The notes: generated by a model not told the origin, from the letters alone. Shown: positions 43,827 to 53,230, numbered from the stretch's first letter. The stretch: DNA of 64,000 nucleotides from JABDFW01 sp035550215 (GCA_035550215.1 DASZPM010000007.1:1-64000), one strand, 5' to 3'. Made by a program: numbers and translations.

Positions 43827-46514
43827 ATGAAAAAAAGGCTACTCCTGTACGCTTTTATCCCTTACATGCTGCTAACCAATGCCCATGCACAGCTATACAA
43901 AATTGAGCTCGCTGAAAAGGCCCAGGCATCAACGCTGGTTGCTGAAGGAAAAGTAATTGCGCAAAAATGTTTTTGGAACGAAGCGCATAATATGATTTAT
44001 ACAGCCAACACTGTGGAGGTATATAAAACGTTTAAAGGTAATGCTGTCTCGTCAACCATCGAAGTATTAACACAAGGCGGTTCTGTTGGAACACGTGCCG
44101 TTGAAGTGAGCGACCTGCTTACCCTGCACAAAGGGCAAACAGGCATTTTTTTCTGTTATGAAAATACGGCCAGCATAAAGTCGCCGACCAGGCAAACCCT
44201 GTATGATGTTTATAGCAGCGACCAGGGCTTTTTGCGTTACAATTATGCATCCAATACTGCCAGCGCGCCGTTCGCCAGCTATAAGGATATTGAAAACAAT
44301 CTTTACAGCATTATTGAAAACGTTACCGGGCAAACCAAAAAAGTAGTAAATACAAGTTTTAACGTTGGCAAAATGCTTAGAATGCCGGCTTCAGCCAGCA
44401 GTAACGGTGTGTCAGGCACCCTTGCGCCAACTATCACCTCATTTTCGCCTGCCACAGTGAACGCAGGGGCGCTCAACGACCCTGCCAACAGCACATTGAC
44501 AATTAATGGCTCCGGTTTTGGTAACAGTCCCGGTGGTTCTGCTGCAATTAATTTCACCGACGGCAATACGGATAATACACCCCCTGATTACCCGGTGCCA
44601 TACAACTCTCCTTACGTCGTTTCATGGAATAATACAACTATTGTAGTAAAAGTGCCAACAAGGGCAGCTACGGGAAATTTTTCTGTTGTCCTTAATGATG
44701 GTACTACCATGGCTACTTCGCCAACACAACTTACAGTCAACTTTTCTGTCTTAAATTTTGTTTTTGATTTTAGTTCGCTTGGTATTGATACGGTGGTTGC
44801 ATCGGAGCCAAGACTTATGAATGCAAATAGTAAGGGCGGATATACTTACCGGTTTAGTTCAGATACGGCGGGTAGTGGTATTGATTTTTCTGCCAGCCCG
44901 GCGGTGGCTACATTTAACCGTGCAGTTACAACGTGGAAGGAAATAGTAGGCGCCAACCTTACCGTCGGCTCCACAACCACAACACAAACAGTTGCTGACG
45001 ACGAAATAAATGTTGTTGAATACGATAATAAAAATACAGGCGTCCCGGCAATGGCAGCAGGGGTACTTGAGGTAACGTATAGCTGGGGTTCGGTCTGTTA
45101 CTCCAATACTCCGTCTTTTGTTATGTACACAGCGCAAAAGTCCGGCTTTGATATACTTCTTCGCAATCCTGCTGTATCAAAGGGCTCCGCGATAACGTTT
45201 GAGGCCGGGCCTTGTTTTCCAGCCATCGGCAGCTATGATCTTGAAAATATTATTTTACATGAATTAGGGCACGCGTTAAACCTTGCACATATAAACGATG
45301 GCTACGAGGCCAGCCCCAGCGCGTATGCGCATGTTAACCCTTCCAAAATAATGCACTACGCCATTATAGATTACGCTGACCGTCGTTCACCCGACAATTC
45401 GGCCTATACTGGTACTTTGTATACAGTAGCTCCGCAGGATGATGTATTTGGTACTTGTGGCCTTTACCCCGGTGAAATGGTGCCACTTGATTACACTGCA
45501 ATTTCTAACGACGAGTGCCCGGCTACATTTCCATCTTCTGCTACACCTACCGGCACAAAGATTAGCTTTGACCTTGTACATGCTACCAGCAATAAGCATA
45601 AAGACCCTGCATTTACCCAGGTAAACTGTCTTAATAACGGGGCATTTGTTACTAATAATGCTTATTACGCAATTAAAACATCCGCTACCAGTAATGGCAC
45701 ATTATCAATAAATGTGTCAAATTATACTACAACGCCTGCGGAACTTGCAGCGTGCAGCGGCCAGGGCATCCGGCTTGCATTATACCAGGTTAGCGCGTGC
45801 CCGGTCGGACAGTCATACCCGCCACCGGTAACCTGTGCCACCTTTACAGGTAACGGGCCAATTGCTGATATTACCGGCCTTGCGGCAAATACAACTTACC
45901 TGTTGTATTTTGACGGTTTGCGCAATACTAAAGCTAATTTTACCATAACGCTTACCGGCAACGCCCTGCCCATTGCCCTGTCAAGTTTTACGGGTGAATA
46001 TATTCATGGGGTAGATAATTTATACATCGAAATTCAGCAGGCGATTAATGTTAAGAATATTGCCATTGAAAAAAGCGCTGACGGCAATGCGTTTGCGCAG
46101 TTAGGCATATTGCCTGTGCCATCCTCACAATTGATAGGTAAGCATACATACGTCGATGCCCAACCTTATGCAGGCAAAAATTACTATCGCCTGAAGGTTA
46201 TTGATAATGATGGTAACTACCAGTATTCAAACATAGTTGTATTACAAAACAGGTTAAACCAGTCAACTTATATTTATCCCAACCCGGCAAAAAACAATGC
46301 TTATATCAGCATTAGCGGCGTGCAGGAGGGACGATACGCTTATGTAGTATATGATGCAGCAGGAAAGGCGGTGATAAGTAATTCGTACAACCTTACTGCA
46401 AGCGCCCAAACTATAAGTGTGCCACTAAATAATATAGCCTCCGGTGTGTACATGGTAAGGATAGTTGACCACAACGGCAAAACAATCTCGGAACAAAAAC
46501 TTGTAAAACAATAA
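43827..46514 (+). CDS. T9SS-secreted metzincin-like protease
   Basis: An 895-residue secreted protein. Signal peptide (MKKRLLLYAFIPYMLLTNAH), an N-terminal domain of unknown type (about 25-180), an IPT/TIG-like domain (about 205-310, 'TLTINGSGFGNSPG'), and a zinc-protease domain with HELGHALNLAH starting about His478, the HExxHxxGxxH pattern of metzincins with Asn in place of the Gly. A downstream 'KIMHYAIIDYADRRSPD' could contain the Met-turn. The C-terminus is a type A sorting domain ('YIYPNPAKNNAYISI' to 'YMVRIVDHNGKTISEQKLVK') for type IX secretion. ATG 43827 chosen over the TTG 33 bases earlier. The target is unknown. Confidence 0.85.
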   Translation: MKKRLLLYAFIPYMLLTNAHAQLYKIELAEKAQASTLVAEGKVIAQKCFWNEAHNMIYTANTVEVYKTFKGNAVSSTIEVLTQGGSVGTRAVEVSDLLTLHKGQTGIFFCYENTASIKSPTRQTLYDVYSSDQGFLRYNYASNTASAPFASYKDIENNLYSIIENVTGQTKKVVNTSFNVGKMLRMPASASSNGVSGTLAPTITSFSPATVNAGALNDPANSTLTINGSGFGNSPGGSAAINFTDGNTDNTPPDYPVPYNSPYVVSWNNTTIVVKVPTRAATGNFSVVLNDGTTMATSPTQLTVNFSVLNFVFDFSSLGIDTVVASEPRLMNANSKGGYTYRFSSDTAGSGIDFSASPAVATFNRAVTTWKEIVGANLTVGSTTTTQTVADDEINVVEYDNKNTGVPAMAAGVLEVTYSWGSVCYSNTPSFVMYTAQKSGFDILLRNPAVSKGSAITFEAGPCFPAIGSYDLENIILHELGHALNLAHINDGYEASPSAYAHVNPSKIMHYAIIDYADRRSPDNSAYTGTLYTVAPQDDVFGTCGLYPGEMVPLDYTAISNDECPATFPSSATPTGTKISFDLVHATSNKHKDPAFTQVNCLNNGAFVTNNAYYAIKTSATSNGTLSINVSNYTTTPAELAACSGQGIRLALYQVSACPVGQSYPPPVTCATFTGNGPIADITGLAANTTYLLYFDGLRNTKANFTITLTGNALPIALSSFTGEYIHGVDNLYIEIQQAINVKNIAIEKSADGNAFAQLGILPVPSSQLIGKHTYVDAQPYAGKNYYRLKVIDNDGNYQYSNIVVLQNRLNQSTYIYPNPAKNNAYISISGVQEGRYAYVVYDAAGKAVISNSYNLTASAQTISVPLNNIASGVYMVRIVDHNGKTISEQKLVKQ

Positions 46515-46540
46515 ACCAGGGTTGCATATTAATCTAGCGC

Positions 46541-46578
46541 AGGAGTGCTGAGAAATGAAGTTTTCGGCACTCCTTTTT
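46541..46578 (+). terminator. Intrinsic terminator after the protease gene
   Basis: AGGAGTGC at 46541 pairs with GCACTCCT near 46568-46574, with GAGAA/TTTTC extending the stem, then TTTTT. Confidence 0.85.
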
Positions 46579-46588
46579 CCCATATTAT

Positions 46589-47341
46589 ATGAAATTTCTG
46601 CCGTTTATCTTATTATTTTTTTATTTAAACAGCGTTGCACAATCAGCCTCTATAACTGAAATAGACCTCAATTCAGAAAAATTTGCTGATGCTTCATTCC
46701 CTATTAGATACCCTGTTATAAATCTCGGTGATAAGACTGCTACGGATAAAATTAACAGCATAATAAAAGCGCAACTGCTGGATGAAAATCTTTTTGATAC
46801 TGTTATAACAGCAACGTTGCCCGCACTAAAACAATACTCCAAAGAGTCATTATTGGGAATGGAATATAAAGTTCTGTTCAACAAAAATGGTATACTATCA
46901 TTACAGGTAGATTGTGATGCGCAGGGTATATATGAATATCACTATTACAGATATTTTAATTTCGACCTTTCTACCGGCCAGCAATTAACCCTGGGAGACA
47001 TTATAGCACCGTTAAGGTATGCCTTGTTTAAAAAAATAATGTTTGGTAAGAAACTTAATGCCTTACAAGAATATAGGCATGAAATGAAAGTAGAAGCCGA
47101 TAGTAATTTTATCTCTGCAGAGGAGTATAATACCTGCCTGAACATCTTAAAAGAAAATGGGTGTGCCGACAGCATTACATTGAATGAATTTAGTCTTGAA
47201 AAAGGAATAATACAGGTGTATGATAATTGTTTTTTTCCTCATTCAATGATGGCCGAACGGCCATTTTATGAACTGAAGTATACGGTCAGGAAAGATGATG
47301 AAATGATAAAGAAAGATTTCCTCTTACGTTTAACTCCATGA
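46589..47341 (+). CDS. Exported protein, DUF3298/DUF4163-like
   Basis: A 250-residue protein with signal peptide (MKFLPFILLFFYLNSVAQS). The pattern 'FPIRYPVINLGDKTATDKIN' followed by a long helix, strands and 'HYYRYFNFDLSTGQQLTLGD' recalls the DUF4163 plus DUF3298 pair found in RsiV-like and peptidoglycan-related proteins, where an N-terminal strand domain is followed by 'lslsdlf' type segments. Function not known. It starts 11 bases after the terminator, ATG with no obvious strong binding site. No operon partner. Confidence 0.6.
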   Translation: MKFLPFILLFFYLNSVAQSASITEIDLNSEKFADASFPIRYPVINLGDKTATDKINSIIKAQLLDENLFDTVITATLPALKQYSKESLLGMEYKVLFNKNGILSLQVDCDAQGIYEYHYYRYFNFDLSTGQQLTLGDIIAPLRYALFKKIMFGKKLNALQEYRHEMKVEADSNFISAEEYNTCLNILKENGCADSITLNEFSLEKGIIQVYDNCFFPHSMMAERPFYELKYTVRKDDEMIKKDFLLRLTP

Positions 47342-47436
47342 GCCGAAAATATATAATCGAAACTGTCTCACCCAAACAGGGGCATTTACCCACCGGAATA
47401 AAAATAACAGCTAATGTTTTATTTTAATTTTATAAG

Positions 47437-47871
47437 TTATATCACTTTCCCGGTATTTATAAAATTAAAAAGGCAGTCTTTAATAACCATATTCCAGCCT
47501 TGTTCACACCTGTTGTAGCACTCCATTCCGGGCTCAAGACCTTCGTGTGAAAAATTGATTATCGTTTTATCACCACTAACGGTTATGTCGAAAACCATGC
47601 TTGTATTTGTCCATTCGGCCTTATTCTTTTCAAGCCATGTAAGATTACTACCTGTAACGAGCCACGCTATTTTTTCACCTGGTATAGCCTCAACCACTTT
47701 TTGTTTTGAGTAATGGGCGCCGGGATGACAGATAACAAATTCATCATTCAGTTTTGTGCTGCTGCCTTCAAAATCTTTACTCCACCATTTTGGAACTTCA
47801 GTAATGCAGTTAAAAACATGCTCCGGAGATTTTGCCACTTCAATTGTCGCCGTATAATTCTTATTATTCAT
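47437..47871 (-). CDS. SRPBCC (AHSA1/START-like) protein, copy 3
   Basis: A 144-residue single-domain SRPBCC protein (helix-grip fold with a hydrophobic pocket). 'TIEVAKSPEHVFNCITEVPK' and 'WWSKDFEG' near the start and 'WNMVIKDCLFNFINTGK' at the end are typical. Ligand unknown. Close paralogue of the next gene upstream (47909-48343), 37 bases away, and more distant from the one at 48422; all three run leftward as an apparent operon behind the promoter at 48870-48901. Confidence 0.85.
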   Translation of the reverse strand: MNNKNYTATIEVAKSPEHVFNCITEVPKWWSKDFEGSSTKLNDEFVICHPGAHYSKQKVVEAIPGEKIAWLVTGSNLTWLEKNKAEWTNTSMVFDITVSGDKTIINFSHEGLEPGMECYNRCEQGWNMVIKDCLFNFINTGKVI

Positions 47872-47908
47872 TTCTGTTTTTTAATTGACTCACGTTACTG
47901 GTTAAAAT

Positions 47909-48343
47909 TTACTTTGACTTAGTTATAAAATTGTACAGTCTTTCTTTAATAACCATATCACATACTTGTATCAACCTGTCATATTCATCCTCAAGAACGG
48001 GCCCGTCATAAGTAAATTCCAGTAATGTGCCGCCATCCTTTGGGGTTAATGTAAAAATCATTCTCGTGCCTGTCCATTTAAAACCGTCAGGTTTGCGTAT
48101 GCTGTCTGTTACAAGCCAAACAACTTTTTTATTTGGCTCAAGTTCAATCACTTTGTTCTTTGAATAATGGGAATCTCCTGAGCTGAATATAAACTCATCA
48201 TTAAGTCGCGCGCTTTCGCCTTCAAATTCTTCCGGCCAGTATTTTGAAACATCGTTAATTATATGGTTAAAAACAATTGCCGGCGGTTTTGCAACCTCAA
48301 TTGCTACAGTGTAGTTTGCTGTTGCATATGTATTATTTTTCAT
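47909..48343 (-). CDS. SRPBCC protein, copy 2
   Basis: A 144-residue paralogue of the preceding entry: 'TVAIEVAKPPAIVFNHIIND' with 'YWPEEFEGESARLNDEFIF' aligned to its KWWSKDFEG and LNDEFVI. The two share the spacing of every conserved block, so they stem from a tandem duplication. Ligand or reaction unknown. 78 bases separate it from the gene upstream. Confidence 0.85.
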   Translation of the reverse strand: MKNNTYATANYTVAIEVAKPPAIVFNHIINDVSKYWPEEFEGESARLNDEFIFSSGDSHYSKNKVIELEPNKKVVWLVTDSIRKPDGFKWTGTRMIFTLTPKDGGTLLEFTYDGPVLEDEYDRLIQVCDMVIKERLYNFITKSK

Positions 48344-48421
48344 GATTTTGAGTCTTTTTTGGTAATGCCAGATTTTATAAGTGATATTGTTGCTAAGCGA
48401 GGCGCCCTTATTGTTCCTCTT

Positions 48422-48847
48422 TTATTTAACCGTATTTAATAGCTCTTCCGCCCGTTTTAAACAGGTATTCCAGCCAGTACTATGAGCGGAAACATCCTCT
48501 GAAAGCGTAAACCCGGTATGCCGTAAGTGAAGCTCTGTGCCATTTTCTTTCGCCGCCAGCGTCCAGATAACAATCGAATTTAACTTCCTGCTTCCGTTTC
48601 TTGTGGTGGTTTCCCATGAGTAAGAAAGTTTGCTTACAGGATTTACTTCTAATACTTCACAATTAACTGCGCCATTGTAGTTGCTGTCAATTTTTGGTAG
48701 GTAAACAAAATGAAATTTATGACCGGGAACAGGCTGAAAGTCTGATTTCATCAGCCATAATTCCAGTAATTCCGGGTTTGTCAGGTACTCCCAAACTTCT
48801 TCCGGCGGCCGATGAAAAAGCCACGTCCGGTTAACTTCTTTTTCCAT
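48422..48847 (-). CDS. SRPBCC/AHSA1 protein, copy 1
   Basis: A 141-residue AHSA1-type protein: 'RTWLFHRPPEEVWEYLTNPE' and 'LLELWLMKSDFQPVPGHKF' at the N-terminus, 'GWNTCLKRAEELLNTVK' at the end. Such genes often lie beside an ArsR-type repressor gene; none is in the window here, but the promoter carries two palindromes. First gene of the three-gene unit; ATG start directly after the second operator. Confidence 0.88.
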   Translation of the reverse strand: MEKEVNRTWLFHRPPEEVWEYLTNPELLELWLMKSDFQPVPGHKFHFVYLPKIDSNYNGAVNCEVLEVNPVSKLSYSWETTTRNGSRKLNSIVIWTLAAKENGTELHLRHTGFTLSEDVSAHSTGWNTCLKRAEELLNTVK

Positions 48848-48852
48848 AATAA

Positions 48853-48901
48853 GTAACCTATAAGTTACGCAAATATATATGTAACTTTTAAGTTACTCAA
48901 A
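48853..48901 (-). promoter_or_regulatory. Promoter with two 16-bp palindromic operators
   Basis: Minus-strand promoter: TTTG (+ 48898-48901), 20-base spacer, TATATTTG (+ 48870-48877). Operator 1, GTAACTTTTAAGTTAC (48881-48896), a perfect palindrome, fills the spacer. Operator 2, GTAACCTATAAGTTAC (48853-48868), lies just downstream of the -7 box. Centres are 28 bases apart. Confidence 0.85.
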
Positions 48902-49017
48902 TTTTTTGACACTTTTTTAAAAAGAAATTACGGCATAATGAGTGCCGGTGGGGAGGATTTTGCCGGGATTGATGGTATTTACAGCTTGCTGGGCAAGTGT
49001 ATTGGCCAATTGTGTGT

Positions 49018-51528
49018 TTAGGCGGGATGCTTTGTGACTAACCGTTTGCGCCATTTTACAATTTCGTACCACGCCGCAGATATGAAACCTACCCCTGCGC
49101 AAACAGCAAGTTGATAAAAGGTAACAGGCGCAAAACCAAAAAACATGGCTAATGGTTTTATATAAAGCAACAACCCGGTTAAACACAGGGTTACACAAAT
49201 AATTAAAGGTATCATACCGTTTTTATAGCTGACAGTGGAAATAAAGGAATAGTAAAAGGAACGATTTACGAGTGTTAAAAATACATTGGCGAAGATAAGC
49301 GTGCTGAAAACCATCGAGCGCGTAATTGCTTCATTAAAATTATTGTGCACGGCATATTGGTAAACAGTTAGTGTACCAATTGTAATAATAAGCCCCTGTA
49401 CTATACTGGTGGTTAACTCTCTCCAATTGAAAAAAGTGGTAGTAAAAGGCCTGGGTTTTTGAAGCATGGTATTTTTTTCCATGGGCTCGTTTTCATAAAT
49501 GATGCTGCAGGTTGGCCCCATAATCAGTTCGAAAAAGATTATATGCACCGGCGAAAAAATATTGGGATACAGCCAGCCAAGAGCCAGCGGCATAAATACA
49601 GTAAGTATTATAGGTATATGTATGGAAATAATGTATTGGATTGCTTTTTTAAGATTTGCATAGATACGCCTGCCCATGGCGACAGCATCTACCATTTTTG
49701 AGAGGTCATCTTCCATTAAAATCAGCGAGGCTGCCTGCCTCGCAATTTCAGTACCTTTTTTGCCCATGGCAATACCAATGTGGGCTGCCTTAAGTGCAGG
49801 GCCGTCATTTACGCCATCACCTGTCATGGCCACAATTTCATTTTTTGCTTTTAGGGCGTGGATGATCTTTAGTTTTGCCTCCGGAAACATGCGCGTAAAT
49901 ATATTGGTATCCCCGGCTTTACGCAGTAAAGCCTTATCATCTAACTGCATCAAGTCGTTTCCGCTTATGCTTTTTTCAAAGCCCTTAAATTCAATTTGCC
50001 GGGCAATAGCATCTGTAGTTTCCGCGCTATCTCCCGTAACTATCTTTACAGCTATACCTGCTTTATAAAAAGCTTTTAACACCTGTTTTATATTTTTCTT
50101 GGGGGGATCGTAAAAAGCCACCAGCCCTTTAAACACAAAACTAAATTGCTGTTGTTTTGCCGGAAAGTTATCTTCCGCAAAATAGGCTTCACCCACACCT
50201 AATACCCGGTAGCCTTGCATTGCAAGTTGCCGCATAGCCTGCTCTGTAAGTTGCTTTTCATGTGTTGACAGCGTGCAAACTTTTATTATAGCTTCCGGGG
50301 CGCCTTTGGCAGCGATAATACGTTTACCCTCTTCGTTTTCGAATATATGCGTCATCATTGGTGGGAGACCGCCTAAAGGATATTCATGTACCATGTGATA
50401 AAGCGGTCTTTTATCGTTTTGGGTTATTGCCGCGTAAGCCTCATGCAATGCTGTTTCCATTGGGTCAAAGGGTATTGGCTCACTGGCCCACATAGCTATA
50501 TCAATCAAACTTTTTTCGTCTTTATGCAGGTTGCTTTCGGGTGAAATAAATCTTTGTGATGATAATGTGTAAAGTGTTGCAAGGCTCATTTTGTTTTCGG
50601 TAAGGGTGCCTGTTTTGTCAGTACAAATTATAGTGGCGCTGCCTAATGTTTCAACTGTTTTCATTTGCTTTACAACGATGCCCATTTTCATAAGGCGCCA
50701 TGCACCCAGCGCCATAAAGGTGGTAAAAGCAACGGGTATCTCTTCTGGCAAAATACTCATAGCCAGCGTAAGTGCTTTAAGCAGGCTGTCCAGCAAATTA
50801 TAAGAATGAAAAAAATTAATTGCCCATACAATTACAAAAACAAAAGCGCCGGCAGCCACCATTTTTTTTACAAAATTGTTTACCTGGCGTTCCAGTGGTG
50901 TTTTTTCCTGCTTTATTTCTTCCAGGCTTTTACCTATTTTACCAAGTTTTGTGCTGTTGCCGATAGCCGTAATTTTAATAATGGCAAGGCCGCTGGCAAC
51001 AGTTGTGCCCATGTATACCGTGTTATCTTCGCTGTTTTGGTCTTTATAAACAGGCAATGATTCGCCGGTAAGTATCGATTCATTTACAGAAAAATCATTT
51101 GAGTGTATAATTTCTCCATCTGCCGCTATAGAAATACCTTCTTCGGCCACAACATCGTCTCCCATTACAATTTCCTCTGTTCTTATTTCTATGGTATGGC
51201 CGTTCCGTATTACTTTGCATTTTGCGCTTGTATATGCTTCCAGTTTTTTTAGGGCATTGCGGCTCCTGGAGTCCTGGTAAAGAGAAATTGCGGCTACAAA
51301 CACAATAGAGCATGCAAGAAAAATAGCATCTCCTGTTTTGCCGCTGAGAAGGTAAATTAAAGAGGCCGTTAGCAGCAATATAACCATCGGCTCTTTAACT
51401 AAACTGGCAACAATGTTTAAAAAAATATTTTCTTTTTTAAAGCGTAGCTTGTTCTCTCCATAATGTTCTCTTGCATATTCAACTTCTTCAGGCGTTAAGC
51501 CTTGTGTTATAAGTGTCTCCTCAGGCAT
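49018..51528 (-). CDS. P-type cation-transporting ATPase (P2 type)
   Basis: An 836-residue pump. A cation-ATPase N-terminal segment ('GLTPEEVEYAREHYGENKL'), actuator motif 'TGES', TM4 'SILPEEIPVAF', phosphorylation motif ICTDKTGTLT with Asp304, nucleotide-binding 'AAKGAPEAI', and hinge 'TGDGVNDGPALK', where the usual Ala is Gly. About ten helices. The subgroup pumps Ca2+, and some relatives other ions; the TM4 sequence PEEIP differs from PEGLP of Ca pumps, so the ion is uncertain. It acts in the inner membrane. The USP gene upstream in the same direction is 34 bases away. Confidence 0.9.
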   Translation of the reverse strand: MPEETLITQGLTPEEVEYAREHYGENKLRFKKENIFLNIVASLVKEPMVILLLTASLIYLLSGKTGDAIFLACSIVFVAAISLYQDSRSRNALKKLEAYTSAKCKVIRNGHTIEIRTEEIVMGDDVVAEEGISIAADGEIIHSNDFSVNESILTGESLPVYKDQNSEDNTVYMGTTVASGLAIIKITAIGNSTKLGKIGKSLEEIKQEKTPLERQVNNFVKKMVAAGAFVFVIVWAINFFHSYNLLDSLLKALTLAMSILPEEIPVAFTTFMALGAWRLMKMGIVVKQMKTVETLGSATIICTDKTGTLTENKMSLATLYTLSSQRFISPESNLHKDEKSLIDIAMWASEPIPFDPMETALHEAYAAITQNDKRPLYHMVHEYPLGGLPPMMTHIFENEEGKRIIAAKGAPEAIIKVCTLSTHEKQLTEQAMRQLAMQGYRVLGVGEAYFAEDNFPAKQQQFSFVFKGLVAFYDPPKKNIKQVLKAFYKAGIAVKIVTGDSAETTDAIARQIEFKGFEKSISGNDLMQLDDKALLRKAGDTNIFTRMFPEAKLKIIHALKAKNEIVAMTGDGVNDGPALKAAHIGIAMGKKGTEIARQAASLILMEDDLSKMVDAVAMGRRIYANLKKAIQYIISIHIPIILTVFMPLALGWLYPNIFSPVHIIFFELIMGPTCSIIYENEPMEKNTMLQKPRPFTTTFFNWRELTTSIVQGLIITIGTLTVYQYAVHNNFNEAITRSMVFSTLIFANVFLTLVNRSFYYSFISTVSYKNGMIPLIICVTLCLTGLLLYIKPLAMFFGFAPVTFYQLAVCAGVGFISAAWYEIVKWRKRLVTKHPA

Positions 51529-51561
51529 GAATAGTAGTTTAAATTTCGAACCATTTTATTG

Positions 51562-52377
51562 TTACGCATGGGCAATAAACACGGGTATTTGATGATTGGC
51601 AACCACACCTGTGATGAAACTTTGTTTCAGGTATGATGATATACCTGGCCGCGTGAAAGAGCCGGACACTAAAATACTGTTCTTTTCTTCTGAAATCCAC
51701 GTTGAAAAATATTTCGCACCATCAAAAGGTAATTTTGAAAAGGTCAGGCGACTGAAATGAGCTCCCGCAAGTTCCTTTATATATTCATCATGCGGTATAT
51801 CTTCTCCCTTGTTGTTAGCATATACCAGTTGAGCATCCTTGTCACACCATTCAGGGAAAAGACAGGCAAATTGTTTTATTGCATATATTGATTCTTCACT
51901 TCCATCGTAAGAAAGAATAATTTTTTCAGGCATGGTGAATTCCTCGGGCACTAAAACTACCGGGCATTTTGCATGGTGCAATATCATTTTGGTATACCTG
52001 TTTGGTTGCGCATTTTCGAAGTGATGAAAAAATACCTCGCTGCTCATAAACATTGCATCGGCAAAGCCTGTTTCTCTTTGCACTTCGGCAATATCAAAAT
52101 CATCGTGTTGATGAATGTTATATTGCAAATGGGCTTTCTCACACATTTCGGCAAATACTGCACCGCTTTTTGCAATTGTATGGGCACTTCCCTTCGTGAG
52201 GAATGATATAATATCGCCACTTGTATCAACAGGGTGAAGCCACAACCGCGAATACTGGGTTGCATTCAAAAATACACCTGTTACCAGTACTTCTTTTCCA
52301 CTATAAAAATTTTGAACAAGCCGGAAAGCGCCGTTGGGAAAATTGCTTCCGTCACAAAGCAACAGTACCTTTTTCAT
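51562..52377 (-). CDS. Universal stress protein (UspA family), tandem domains
   Basis: A 271-residue protein with two Usp domains: the first begins 'MKKVLLLCDGSNFPNGAFRL', the second 'EKIILSYDGSEESIYAIKQF'. The ATP-binding G-x(2)-G-x(9)-G(S/T) motif is degenerate in both; the second ends 'NSILVSGSFTRPGISSYLKQ'. Likely cytoplasmic stress or energy-status protein. The frame extends upstream to 52434 but the ATG at 52377 fits the domain start. It precedes the P-type ATPase, with which it is probably co-transcribed. Confidence 0.85.
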   Translation of the reverse strand: MKKVLLLCDGSNFPNGAFRLVQNFYSGKEVLVTGVFLNATQYSRLWLHPVDTSGDIISFLTKGSAHTIAKSGAVFAEMCEKAHLQYNIHQHDDFDIAEVQRETGFADAMFMSSEVFFHHFENAQPNRYTKMILHHAKCPVVLVPEEFTMPEKIILSYDGSEESIYAIKQFACLFPEWCDKDAQLVYANNKGEDIPHDEYIKELAGAHFSRLTFSKLPFDGAKYFSTWISEEKNSILVSGSFTRPGISSYLKQSFITGVVANHQIPVFIAHA

Positions 52378-52485
52378 GTTACTTTTTAAGTAAAAGTATC
52401 GGCATCCACAACCAAATAGTATGATGCGTGGCATACTACAGAATGATAATAATCACGTTTTCAGCCCTCATTTCCGAACGGGCGG

Positions 52486-52920
52486 TTACATTTTCGGGTA
52501 ACCCTTATCAATCCAGTCAGCTTTTATGTTATGCTCCAGGTTAAGCAGCTTGTAATTGGTAAAACCTGCATCTTTAAGGGCAGCTATAGCGGGGCGAACG
52601 TTGGGGCAGTGCTCAAAAGGGCAGCAACCGCAGTAAATTACAATGGCGGTATTTTTGGGTAGTGTATCAAGCGCTTTTTTTAAGGCAGCTAAGCCGGCAT
52701 CTTCATGTGCGGGGCCGGTATTTATTGATCCGGGAATAACGGCGCCTGGGCCGACACAAAAAATAAGAGGTACGTTTTTATGGTTTGTTATAGTTTTTGC
52801 CAGCGCAGCAGGCTGCATCAATTGTTCAGGCGTCCAGTTAACGGGGTTTTGTGTTTTTGCAGTGTATGGTGCAATACAAAAAACCATAAAGGCAAAACAA
52901 CCGGTTTTTAAAAATTTCAT
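52486..52920 (-). CDS. Exported rhodanese-like protein
   Basis: A 144-residue protein with signal peptide (MKFLKTGCFAFMVFCIAPYT). The rhodanese-type core shows 'NTAIVIYCGCCPFEHCPNVR', where the catalytic Cys loop is Cys-rich, and 'ALKDAGFTNYKLLNLEHNI'. It would bind or transfer sulphur, or serve as a redox protein, in the periplasm; substrate unknown. ATG 52920 chosen over one three codons upstream. Confidence 0.8.
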   Translation of the reverse strand: MKFLKTGCFAFMVFCIAPYTAKTQNPVNWTPEQLMQPAALAKTITNHKNVPLIFCVGPGAVIPGSINTGPAHEDAGLAALKKALDTLPKNTAIVIYCGCCPFEHCPNVRPAIAALKDAGFTNYKLLNLEHNIKADWIDKGYPKM

Positions 52921-52936
52921 AAATAGCATTTTACAA

Positions 52937-53230
52937 TTATTTAGTGGATTTTACTTGCCGCTTTTTTCCAAAAATTCTCCTGCCTAAAGGTACAATTAAT
53001 AGTAAAAGCATGGCTGCCGGTTTTACTTCAGGGTTACTTATCAACTGGTACAAAATAGCAGATGCTATTACGGCAAAGCGATAAAATAAATTATATAAGG
53101 CAATAAAATCAATTTTTATGGCATAATCAAGTTGACCGTCTTTTTTTTGATAATAAAAGAATGACGCCCGCAAAGGGGCGTCATTGTGATTCAGGTAAGA
53201 CAGAAAAGGCGGATTAGGCGTTCCTGCCAA
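52937..53230 (-). CDS. Possible small membrane protein, doubtful start
   Basis: A frame of up to 97 residues whose first part overlaps the fructose-bisphosphate aldolase stop and its terminator, so the true start would have to be later, for which only weak non-ATG codons exist. The second half has a hydrophobic helix ('FAVIASAILYQLI') and a second one ('AAMLLLLIVPLGRRIFGKKR') with a positive end. It may be real but cannot be confirmed. Confidence 0.3.
   Translation of the reverse strand: MAGTPNPPFLSYLNHNDAPLRASFFYYQKKDGQLDYAIKIDFIALYNLFYRFAVIASAILYQLISNPEVKPAAMLLLLIVPLGRRIFGKKRQVKSTK
53152..53185 (-). terminator. Intrinsic terminator after fbaA
   Basis: AATGACGCCC (53160-53169) pairs perfectly with GGGCGTCATT (53176-53185) around GCAAAG; on the minus strand it is followed by CTTTTATT. 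It lies 29 bases after the aldolase stop. Confidence 0.85.
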
